From a virus, in IMG/VR virus record IMGVR_UViG_3300035670_000271, positions 1-54,492 of that record: a stretch of DNA of 54,492 bases. One strand, given 5' to 3'. Position 1 is the stretch's first letter; every line of letters begins with the position of its first letter. The notes beneath the pieces are model-generated. The model was not told the origin of the DNA, ran no database searches, and saw only the letters and a list, made by a program, of their open reading frames with translations. Positions 36,133 through 43,867 of the stretch are shown here, in pieces. The position numbers and the translations under genes were made by a program.

Positions 36133-36864
36133 ATGAAAACAAAAAAATATGACGAATATCTACTCTATCTCTATAGTTTTTCACAACTTAGCAAACAAAC
36201 AATCTGTGCGTATCTCTCATGGTCAGCAAAGCTCTGTCTCTGGGTTGGGGTCGCGCATCCGTTGGACGTGCCGCCGGGAAAAATTGACGAATTTCGCCTC
36301 TATCTACTTAACGAGAAAAAATTCTCATGGAAGAGCGATACGGTTGTGTTTAACGCTTTGAAGCACACCTACTCGACGCTCTTGAAACATGTTGAACCAG
36401 AAGAGGCCAAGAAATATGCGAATATCTTCCGCACGTCACCACGACAGCCTAACACCCTGCCGCGCTATGTGACACAGGAGAGCATGGCCGCCTTTTGCGC
36501 GGCGCTTCCTGCGACGATTGCAGGCAATCTCTTGCGATCAAGCTATCAGACGGGAAAAACGGTAGATATGATTTTGGCCAAGGCGGAAAAGCCCTGGAAA
36601 GTCTCGCAGAGATACCTGCAACAAGTTTGTCTAAAGACCGCGCTGAAAGTCGGTATGCCGAAAGGGTTCGGCGTGACCGGAGTCAGGGGTGCTGGCATCT
36701 TACACAGAATCCAAAACCGACAGACGGATTTAGAATTGACAGCCATTCGTGAGGATTCCGGCCTGTCACATGCGCAGTTTCTCTTGTATTGTCGAGCGGC
36801 AGGTGTGACCGGGTTATCTGGGAATGCAACCAGACAACGCCACCGCAAGAAGAAGCAAGCATAA
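36133..36864 (+). CDS. IntI-like tyrosine recombinase, catalytically degenerate
   Basis: A 243-residue protein with AAGGAG before ATG 36133. N-terminal core-binding domain: LSKQTICAYLSWSAKL, then GVAHPLDVPPGKIDEFRLYL and NEKKFSWKSD, close to IntI/Xer SAM-like domains. LPRYVTQESMAAFCAALP matches the domain junction. In the catalytic part, the first Arg region reads YQTGKTVDMIL (expected TGlRisEll), the HxLR box reads TGVRG (His lost, Arg kept), the second His region reads SGLSHAQ, and Tyr is kept in LLYCRA. The middle strands are missing, giving 243 rather than about 320-340 residues. It is divergent from the cassette array, the IntI position. It is probably inactive, or a DNA-binding relict. 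Confidence 0.72.
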   Translation: MKTKKYDEYLLYLYSFSQLSKQTICAYLSWSAKLCLWVGVAHPLDVPPGKIDEFRLYLLNEKKFSWKSDTVVFNALKHTYSTLLKHVEPEEAKKYANIFRTSPRQPNTLPRYVTQESMAAFCAALPATIAGNLLRSSYQTGKTVDMILAKAEKPWKVSQRYLQQVCLKTALKVGMPKGFGVTGVRGAGILHRIQNRQTDLELTAIREDSGLSHAQFLLYCRAAGVTGLSGNATRQRHRKKKQA

Positions 36865-36874
36865 CAGATAGAAT

Positions 36875-37177
36875 CTATATCGCATAAGACTTCCGAATTC
36901 CGGCGTAAATCGCTCGGTAAACGAACCACCACGCCAACGTAATGGGGATATTGGCAAGAATCCAATCCACCACTGGCAAAAACGCAAACTGAGCGCCCAC
37001 AATCGTTTCTACGACGCGGGGGGCATGATGGAGGATTACGCCACACGCCACAAGATTTACGAGCACCTGTGGCGTGTAGACCCTATAAATTCGGTAACTC
37101 TGAATAGCGAGCGCCAAAAAGATCGCAAACTCTAACGCCATGAGGCAAAACGAAATACTATACAGAATCGTCTTCAT
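36875..37177 (-). CDS. Small three-helix membrane protein (holin candidate)
   Basis: A 100-residue protein with three hydrophobic segments: about residues 5-26 (LYSISFCLMALEFAIFLALA), 36-52 and 68-92. It has GAGGAAGAG upstream and is the last gene of the late operon, convergent with the recombinase gene. Size and topology fit a holin, but there is no adjacent endolysin and no family signature. Confidence 0.5.
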   Translation of the reverse strand: MKTILYSISFCLMALEFAIFLALAIQSYRIYRVYTPQVLVNLVACGVILHHAPRVVETIVGAQFAFLPVVDWILANIPITLAWWFVYRAIYAGIRKSYAI

Positions 37178-37186
37178 CTCTTCCTC

Positions 37187-38854
37187 TCACAATAAGTCGG
37201 CCACGCGAGCGGTTGACTCCGATGGAATCGTAATTTCAGCGCATACCCCGCACTCTGTGATAACAACCTTACACGTCGCGCCATACACAACATCCCAATA
37301 CCAAAACGGGCCGGTCACGGGGTTATAGAGCGGGTCGCCTACGTCAATAAATGTCGCGTCAATTTTCGTGCCGGCGTGAAGCTTCCCGTCATAGTCATAC
37401 GGCAAGGCCACAATGGACAGTGTGGCCGTCATGGTCGATAGACTTGTATCACTCGCCTGATTATAGGCTAACTCATACAGGCGGCAGGTATTGGGGCCAG
37501 ACGGAACGGGAATGCTCACCACATCACCGTAAATCGTCTCTGTGGTGTTTCCTGAGACGGTCAAGGGGATATTGACGTCAAAGACCGCGCCAACACGGTT
37601 GACGCGCATCGTGTAGCTACCATCGTCAAGATTGACAGTGACTTGCCCGTCAACCCCAGAGACTCCGGTCGCCTTAAAATCCACGCCTGCCCAAAAACTC
37701 ACAAGCACGCCAGAGATAGGTGTCACGGTGTCCGTCTCGTAAATCTGTATCGTGACGTCATTGACCGTCGGCGCAGCGGCAAGTGTGACAGCCGCCGTTC
37801 CGACGGTATCGTCAACCGGGACGCCAAGCGCGACGCTCCCCGCAGGCGGAACCGCTAACGTTCCTGTCAAGTTGCCATGAGAATAGACGGTGTCCTTCCT
37901 GACATCTGCGATGGCAGCATGGTCAGCTGCGCTCAATTCGTACAGCATGTTATCTTCTGACACTCCATCAGACATGAACACCGGCCAGACATCATCATCA
38001 GAATTATCAAAACGGAAGCCATATCCGGCGATAGGCGTGGCGCGGGCAGTCCGAAAATCTAACGATTTCACGGTCACATTATTGTTGTCGAAGCCATTAT
38101 AGACTCCATAGGAGAACGCCCCTGTGCCGCCTGTTGCGCGATCTACTGTGACCGGGACATTTCCCGTCCGTGATACGCCATACACAGACGTGCCTGTTCC
38201 GCCAATTGCCTCACCAACATCAAGGGATACCCCACCAGTAACGGATATGCCAGGCGAAGAACTGCCGCCTTGTGCTCCACCGACGCGAACAGTTCCGCCT
38301 GTCTGCACTAAACCAATCCCAATGGAACCATACACTATCCCTACGACATCAACAGAAGAAGAGGCGTTCCCTCCGGCATTCAGCCCGTTAGTACTGCCTG
38401 CCAGCGCGCCAACCACGTCACCAGCAATCACAACTTGTGAGCTATTCGACACTGATACTCCAATTGACCCATTGCCTATACCCGCGTAGACATTACCTAC
38501 GACATGAACAACCCCACTAAAGTTACCCCAGATTCCACGCTGGCTTGTCGGCAGGTCTCCACCATACACATCCCCAATCACAATGGCTGTATATAACGAA
38601 CTATCGACTAACGCTCCGTTGTTTGATGTGCCGCCAAATATATCTGCTGTAATCGTAATATTCCCGCCAATAATAAATCGCCCCCCAGCAACACCTCCAC
38701 CATCTGCGCGAGAAGAAAGATGGATAACTGTCACGTCAACATCAACAGTTACGTCAAATCCATTGCAATGTACTTGGTCAAATTCCGTCGCGCCAGAGAC
38801 TCCGACCGTAGGGTCTGACCATAATCCAGTTTTGAGCGCGTTAATTATTGCCAT
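37187..38854 (-). CDS. Putative beta-helix tail fibre/spike
   Basis: A 555-residue glycine/valine-rich protein. Residues about 60-270 are made of short repeated turns such as VVHVVGNVYAGIGNGSIGVS and SVDVVGIVYGSIGIGLVQ, typical of a right-handed beta-helix. A linker (NNNVTVKSLDFRTARATPIAGYGF, in part) is followed by a carboxypeptidase-regulatory-like beta domain (PISGVLVSFWAGVDFKATG). The C-terminus carries cysteines. A receptor-binding or depolymerase-like fibre is likely; no catalytic triad visible. Confidence 0.65.
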   Translation of the reverse strand: MAIINALKTGLWSDPTVGVSGATEFDQVHCNGFDVTVDVDVTVIHLSSRADGGGVAGGRFIIGGNITITADIFGGTSNNGALVDSSLYTAIVIGDVYGGDLPTSQRGIWGNFSGVVHVVGNVYAGIGNGSIGVSVSNSSQVVIAGDVVGALAGSTNGLNAGGNASSSVDVVGIVYGSIGIGLVQTGGTVRVGGAQGGSSSPGISVTGGVSLDVGEAIGGTGTSVYGVSRTGNVPVTVDRATGGTGAFSYGVYNGFDNNNVTVKSLDFRTARATPIAGYGFRFDNSDDDVWPVFMSDGVSEDNMLYELSAADHAAIADVRKDTVYSHGNLTGTLAVPPAGSVALGVPVDDTVGTAAVTLAAAPTVNDVTIQIYETDTVTPISGVLVSFWAGVDFKATGVSGVDGQVTVNLDDGSYTMRVNRVGAVFDVNIPLTVSGNTTETIYGDVVSIPVPSGPNTCRLYELAYNQASDTSLSTMTATLSIVALPYDYDGKLHAGTKIDATFIDVGDPLYNPVTGPFWYWDVVYGATCKVVITECGVCAEITIPSESTARVADLL

Positions 38855-38857
38855 AGA

Positions 38858-39196
38858 TTACACCTCGAAATCTTCCAAAATATCAGCAGCAAGACGTTCC
38901 AATTCTCGGCCAATCCGCTGAAGAGTTGCCCGCTGCTTCTGCGTATGTCGTGGACTTGCATTCTCAGTATCTTTACATCGTACAGGAATCCACTGTTCAG
39001 AGGGCGCGCGGTCTGTTGTGCCGTCAGATAATACCCTGATCGGAACAAGGGACACATTCAATTTGATTCCAACAACCCCGGCGCTATCAGCCGTCAATGC
39101 GGCATTAACATAAAAATCGGCTGTTGTATAAACATTTTCAGGCTCTACGCTTCCCGGCTTTGGCGATTTCGGATGTTTTAATAGTAATCGTTGCAT
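38858..39196 (-). CDS. Late protein of unknown function
   Basis: A 112-residue protein (MQRLLLKHPKSPKPGSVEPE), a beta-rich middle (DSAGVVGIKLNVSLVPIRVL) and a helical C-terminus. It lies between the membrane coiled-coil protein and the fibre and has AGGAGG upstream. Possibly a fibre or chaperone accessory; not recognised. Confidence 0.6.
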   Translation of the reverse strand: MQRLLLKHPKSPKPGSVEPENVYTTADFYVNAALTADSAGVVGIKLNVSLVPIRVLSDGTTDRAPSEQWIPVRCKDTENASPRHTQKQRATLQRIGRELERLAADILEDFEV

Positions 39197-39222
39197 TTTT
39201 TCCTCCTTCTATTCTGGTGGTG

Positions 39223-39597
39223 TTATCGGTTGACTGATTCTTCGGCCGCTTCTTTTAGATAATCTGACCGTCGTTTTTTCTGATGGAATAGAATCTCTGC
39301 TGTTGTCTTATCATGTTGCGTCATCCAATTGTGGCACTCGCGAAACTTCGTGTCCGTGTACTCACGAATCGCCCACAACGCCTGTTCCATTTCCTTGAGT
39401 TGCGAATTCAGGTTATGGATTTCGACACGCATTTCCCCTACGACAGAAACGTACTCTTTTTGTTGCGTCATATATTCGTGAAAGGCTGCTTTCAGAAACG
39501 GCGCAGCGCGTTTAGAAAGATAAAATACGACCGCAATGAGCGTCACGGGTGAAAAGTTGTCTCCGATTATTTTATACAACTCATGCCATTCATCCAT
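39223..39597 (-). CDS. Membrane-anchored coiled-coil protein (BhlA/holin-like)
   Basis: A 124-residue protein starting MDEWHELYKIIGDNFSPVTL at ATG 39597, overlapping the portal stop by 8 bases, with GGAGG upstream. One transmembrane helix (PVTLIAVVFYLSKRAAPFL) and then a coiled coil (VGEMRVEIHNLNSQLKEMEQ and onward). The layout resembles small BhlA-type holin-like phage proteins, in a late position after the head genes. It may be a holin, or an anchor; uncertain. Confidence 0.55.
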   Translation of the reverse strand: MDEWHELYKIIGDNFSPVTLIAVVFYLSKRAAPFLKAAFHEYMTQQKEYVSVVGEMRVEIHNLNSQLKEMEQALWAIREYTDTKFRECHNWMTQHDKTTAEILFHQKKRRSDYLKEAAEESVNR

Positions 39598-41719
39598 TAA
39601 AGCCCCCCCCTCCAACAAAGCCTTCATCTGGCATCACGTCAGGAAGTACAGGCGTCCGCCTTACTCCCTGTGCCCGTGATATTGGGATGACCTCAATTCG
39701 ACATCGGCAATTATATCCGTTAGGCGGCCACCATATTGACCAGATCGGGTCATCTGCTGGGCGCGTGACCATGTGCATCGCTTGATGTGTTGGGCGAACT
39801 CGTGAGTCATCCATTGTGATATATCGCAAGTATGCGATCTCTTCAGCATGCTCTTTAATGAGAAGCGCCGTTCCAATGGCAAGCGCCGCGCTGGTCTCCA
39901 TGGTCAACACTCTGTCAACGTGATATGGGTTATCAGGTTGTATGCCATACCGCGAGATGCCGTCAAGGAAGATGTCATCCAGGTCGTCAACAGATACGTC
40001 GTCTTGCTCCGAAATGTCTTGTGTCGCTGCGATGAGCGTTTTAATGCGTTGCGTTTCACGTGTGGCCTGCATTTTTGCGCGTGACGTCGCCTCCTGAACA
40101 AGACGAGACAGTTCAGATGCCGGCACAAACTCCGCCAGCATGCGAGATAATTGTGACGATGTGGCCTGCATAACGTCCCCTACTGTAATTGACGATTGAC
40201 CCCCTATATCTTGTAATCCGAGAAGAATGCCAATAAGCGCCCCTTTGAGCGCAATGTCTGTCAACGAACGCTCAACCTCTTCCGTGTCTGGCTGCCAATC
40301 TTCAATCGACGAAAACGCCTCTGATGTCGTCTCTGCTGCGTCAAAAGAATCAACGACTGGCGTTACCCATGTATTTTTATATAGAGTCAACAGCGCCTCA
40401 CGAGATGCGTCAATCAACATATCCTGCTCATTCGCCTGAGCAAACCGTTGTGACGAGGTCTGTTCATCTTGCGGGGTTGTCTCTTCTGTCTCAACGCGAA
40501 TCATTTCACGTTCTCGCAGCTCTGGTTTCTCATTCTCGATAATTTCCTGCGGAGGCTTCATAATCTGATGGCGTGGCAATTCACGCTCTTGTGGAAAGTT
40601 AAACCGCATCCACCAGTAAATGAGTTGATGGTTGATCACCTCGTCAAGACGTGATGCCATGCTGTACAAGAGGATTTTGCGCAATGTGGCTGTTGTGGCT
40701 TGCGCCTGTCCTAACGTGCCGTTTTGCTCATTAGACAGCCCCGCCGAATGTCCCGTGATCACCATCGCAATTTGACTCTCAATGACTTTATGCAACACCT
40801 CGAACCCAGCCGACCCCCCACGCATCGCCTCTAAAAACTCAAGTTGTTGGTCTTCAGGGATAATGACGCCCGTCTCCTGCTGTATACTGTCAATTGCGTT
40901 GAGAAGCGCCGTCTGTTGATCTGCTGTTGCGTTGACGGGGTATTTGCCAATCGTGACAGGCGACCCGTACCGATGCAGGTGAACCATCCAGGCTGTGAAA
41001 TTATTTCGCCAGTACCATTCAAGCTCATGCAATTTCGTCAGGATGCTTTCCCCTTCATCATTTTCATAGCGGCGGTCAAATACTGAAACGATAAATTTTG
41101 AATCGTCAACCGGCTTTCCGCGATAAATTGGCATAGCGTCCTTGTCATAGAGTAGCACCCTGACAAATTCGCTCCCATGTTCCCCTTGACGCTCTTCATA
41201 TCGAAATCCAAATTCTTCCGGGCGGCAACTCAAAATATCATGGATGACAAATAACCCGGCAGGAATAGTCATCCCGCTTGACAGGGTAATTGACTCGGCT
41301 TCGCGCCTCCATAGAATCTCATTGACGCTTTTTCCATCTTCCCGGTCAAGTGCGATCTGCCCCAAGACCTCACTCCATCCACGTCTCACTCTGTGGTCAA
41401 GATTCCATCGCAAGAGGTCGGCTTGGAGTTGATGAGATGGGGATTCGGACGCTGCCATGACTTGCGGGTCGCGCTTCATGTGTTCGGTCTCTTCGCTTTG
41501 TGGCGTATAGCCAGCCGCGCCGCGCCATTCGGCCTTGACTTGATCTTTGGTATTTCTCAGCGCCGTCCAGATCGCGGAATTGCGGCGCATGGTGTCAATT
41601 TGTCGCCATGTCAATTCTTTTGGCGCTTTATAGCTGGCAAGCTGTATCTCGTTCCCGCGTTTGACTATCGCATCTGTTGTTGGAGTGTTCTGTTGTTGCG
41701 TCCGTCGTGCTCTTGCCAT
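39590..41719 (-). CDS. Portal protein fused to MuF-type head morphogenesis domain
   Basis: A 709-residue protein. Residues 1-440 resemble the DUF935 portal family (Mu gp29): SYKAPKELTWRQIDTMRRNS near the start, IALDREDGKSVNEILWRR in the middle, and GHSAGLSNEQNGTLGQAQAT at about 320. Residues 560-690 contain the SPP1-gp7/MuF signature DSRVRPTHQAMHM and PPNGYNCRCRIEVI. Portal and gp30 are separate genes in Mu, so the fusion is notable. The dodecameric portal forms the packaging vertex; the MuF part is a minor head protein injected or lining the vertex. Confidence 0.85.
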   Translation of the reverse strand: MARARRTQQQNTPTTDAIVKRGNEIQLASYKAPKELTWRQIDTMRRNSAIWTALRNTKDQVKAEWRGAAGYTPQSEETEHMKRDPQVMAASESPSHQLQADLLRWNLDHRVRRGWSEVLGQIALDREDGKSVNEILWRREAESITLSSGMTIPAGLFVIHDILSCRPEEFGFRYEERQGEHGSEFVRVLLYDKDAMPIYRGKPVDDSKFIVSVFDRRYENDEGESILTKLHELEWYWRNNFTAWMVHLHRYGSPVTIGKYPVNATADQQTALLNAIDSIQQETGVIIPEDQQLEFLEAMRGGSAGFEVLHKVIESQIAMVITGHSAGLSNEQNGTLGQAQATTATLRKILLYSMASRLDEVINHQLIYWWMRFNFPQERELPRHQIMKPPQEIIENEKPELREREMIRVETEETTPQDEQTSSQRFAQANEQDMLIDASREALLTLYKNTWVTPVVDSFDAAETTSEAFSSIEDWQPDTEEVERSLTDIALKGALIGILLGLQDIGGQSSITVGDVMQATSSQLSRMLAEFVPASELSRLVQEATSRAKMQATRETQRIKTLIAATQDISEQDDVSVDDLDDIFLDGISRYGIQPDNPYHVDRVLTMETSAALAIGTALLIKEHAEEIAYLRYITMDDSRVRPTHQAMHMVTRPADDPIWSIWWPPNGYNCRCRIEVIPISRAQGVRRTPVLPDVMPDEGFVGGGGFNG

Positions 41720-41731
41720 AGTATCCTCCTC

Positions 41732-43354
41732 CTAAAACCCGCCTTTTTTGAGGCTTCGTAAACTTGTCGCCTGAATAGCTGATCTGTGTCCTGTCGTTTT
41801 GATGCCTGAGACGCCTGTCAAGATTGAGTTGAGCGATAACCCCATTGACGGGGCGAGATGCATGATGCCGTATCGCATGGCGTCCTGCGTATGGTCATCA
41901 ACCGGGTTCGGCGTTTCCGGTTCGTTGCGGTTGCGTTTTCGCATCGCATAACAATAGTTTCGCGTTTCCTTCACTACGCACGGCAAATCATCAAAAATAT
42001 AGAGTGATGCCCTCCCGTTTGGGCGCTTCATAAATGCTCTGTTCACAAGCGACACGCCTTCCTCAATATCTTTTTTCGCAGGAGTGATACGTGTAGTGAT
42101 TGTCACCCCTTGAGTGTCAATCCGTTGTGTGGCTTGACGTTCTGCCTCTTTCAGGCGTTGCTCAAAAATGTCTGACGGACACCCCGCATAGTTTGCGCAC
42201 TCACGCAAGTCTTGTCGAGTATACGGCATTGTGAGTAATTTGTCAAGCGCAAAATGAGAGCCGAGGTATTGCCATAACGTTTCAATGACAATCGCGTCAA
42301 TATGCTTTTCCCGATAAATCCGATAGATGGCTGTTTCAAGCTCTGCCCGTCCTTGCGCGTCATGGTCTGCGATTGTGGCGTCAATCTGTCTCAATATCGC
42401 GCCCTCTGCAAGTCCTTGACCGTCAAGCCTGACAATAGCTTTCGCGTGTTCTTCGATTAAGGTTTGGCTTTTATACCATTCATTATACACGTATGCCTCG
42501 CCTTCTGGACTCAGTGCAATCCACAGGCAGACAAACGGATTAGTATATCCGAAATCAACCGCCCGAATGCGTCGCCAATGCGTAGGAATGGGAAATCGTT
42601 TGACAAGATTCCGGTCATTATCGAATTCTTTCCACACTGCCCCCTCCATACGCACAAACTTTCCCTCGACTCGCTTGCGACGCTCTTCTTCTGACATCAT
42701 GGCAAGCGCCGCCTGTTTGTGGTCTTCGGGAATATGCTTGTTTTCAAGCATAGACATCGTCCAGTGCTTCACTCCAATCATCTTCGGTTGATAGAGCCTG
42801 TCATAGACCCAGGTCAACCCCTTGAGAGGGGTCATCGTCAAGATAATGCGCCCACCCCTGTCAACCGTTCTGGCGATACATTCGTCAAAAATATCTTCCG
42901 GGCTTTCCTCATCCAGCCAAATCAGGTCAACCGCCGCGCCCTGGAACTTTTCTCGCCCTTGCTCGTAACTCTTGAAATAGATGACAGCCCCATTTTCAAG
43001 CCGAATAAGCGCAGGAATTTTTTTGATGCGATTCGCCCATGCCACGTCATGTGACATCGTGAGATACTTTTCGATTTTCGGATACACGTATTCGCCAAGC
43101 GCATCATACGATACCCCACATGCCCACACGACAGCATGATGATGCGTCTCAGCATAATCAACAATCTCTTTGCCTCCCGCCTCGCTCTTCCCGGAGCGGT
43201 TGCCCCCAAAGAGACACCGCACTTTGCTCTTGTCGGCATGAAACGCAGCGACCTTCTCATTGGCGGGGTCATACGCATACACCCCTGTCCAATCTGAGAC
43301 AGTCAACTCGTCTCTCAATAATGCAATCGCGCTATTTAGGTCTTGTCGTGTCAT
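41732..43354 (-). CDS. terL: Terminase large subunit (Mu gp28-like)
   Basis: A 540-residue packaging motor. Walker A FGGNRSGKSE (49-58), Walker B DLIWLDEES (143-151), coupling motif ILTMTP (171-176). The nuclease domain begins with RAVDFGYTNPF (catalytic Asp at about 267) and continues with the VIETLWQYLGSHFALDKLL region. It is followed by the portal fusion and preceded by the small subunit, as in Mu-type packaging clusters. It cuts the concatemer or circle and pumps DNA through the portal. Confidence 0.93.
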   Translation of the reverse strand: MTRQDLNSAIALLRDELTVSDWTGVYAYDPANEKVAAFHADKSKVRCLFGGNRSGKSEAGGKEIVDYAETHHHAVVWACGVSYDALGEYVYPKIEKYLTMSHDVAWANRIKKIPALIRLENGAVIYFKSYEQGREKFQGAAVDLIWLDEESPEDIFDECIARTVDRGGRIILTMTPLKGLTWVYDRLYQPKMIGVKHWTMSMLENKHIPEDHKQAALAMMSEEERRKRVEGKFVRMEGAVWKEFDNDRNLVKRFPIPTHWRRIRAVDFGYTNPFVCLWIALSPEGEAYVYNEWYKSQTLIEEHAKAIVRLDGQGLAEGAILRQIDATIADHDAQGRAELETAIYRIYREKHIDAIVIETLWQYLGSHFALDKLLTMPYTRQDLRECANYAGCPSDIFEQRLKEAERQATQRIDTQGVTITTRITPAKKDIEEGVSLVNRAFMKRPNGRASLYIFDDLPCVVKETRNYCYAMRKRNRNEPETPNPVDDHTQDAMRYGIMHLAPSMGLSLNSILTGVSGIKTTGHRSAIQATSLRSLKKGGF

Positions 43355-43866
43355 GTGGTCGCTAACGTGTTGAGATATTCGTCAAGAAGTCGAAACGCTC
43401 CCATTACTTCGGCTTCTGTCATTTGATTTTCTTTGACAAGTTTATAACCAAGCGCCTTGAGTTCTTTTGTGGTTTCAAATCGTTGGCGGTCTTCAAGAAG
43501 CAACCCCATCGGACGCAGGCGCTCATAGACACGTGAGAGCCTATCCATCCGGCTCTCAATATCCCCATCTGGCAGTTGGAACCCGTCCCCACCCAAATCT
43601 TCTGGGATTGTGCTCTCGAAAAGTACCTGACTCATGCGGTTGATGGTTCTCAGGATGTAATCGCACGTCGGTTCAAACAGGCTGTAGCCTTCGCCTTGTT
43701 TCAGTTTGCGGCGTTTGTCTGTCCATTTGTCATCAGAGGCCCAGACGCCAAGTGTCCCCTTTGGGATACCTGTCTTTTGCTCAATGTTTTCAAGCGTCAG
43801 CCCGTAAAAAATGAACAAATCCGCTGCATATTCCCGGTCATTCCATGACCACCGAGTTTGTCTCAT
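43351..43866 (-). CDS. terS: Terminase small subunit
   Basis: A 171-residue protein (MRQTRWSWNDREYAADLFIF). The N-terminal helix-turn-helix (LTLENIEQKTGIPKGTLGVW) recognises packaging sites; helical middle and C-terminus follow (QMTEAEVMGAFRLLDEYLN). It overlaps the large subunit start by 4 bases. Confidence 0.82.
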   Translation of the reverse strand: MRQTRWSWNDREYAADLFIFYGLTLENIEQKTGIPKGTLGVWASDDKWTDKRRKLKQGEGYSLFEPTCDYILRTINRMSQVLFESTIPEDLGGDGFQLPDGDIESRMDRLSRVYERLRPMGLLLEDRQRFETTKELKALGYKLVKENQMTEAEVMGAFRLLDEYLNTLATT

Positions 43867-43867
43867 G

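Noticed and set aside
36875-37177. Confident holin annotation
   Set aside because: Topology fits but there is no family signature and no endolysin beside it, so it is given only as a candidate.
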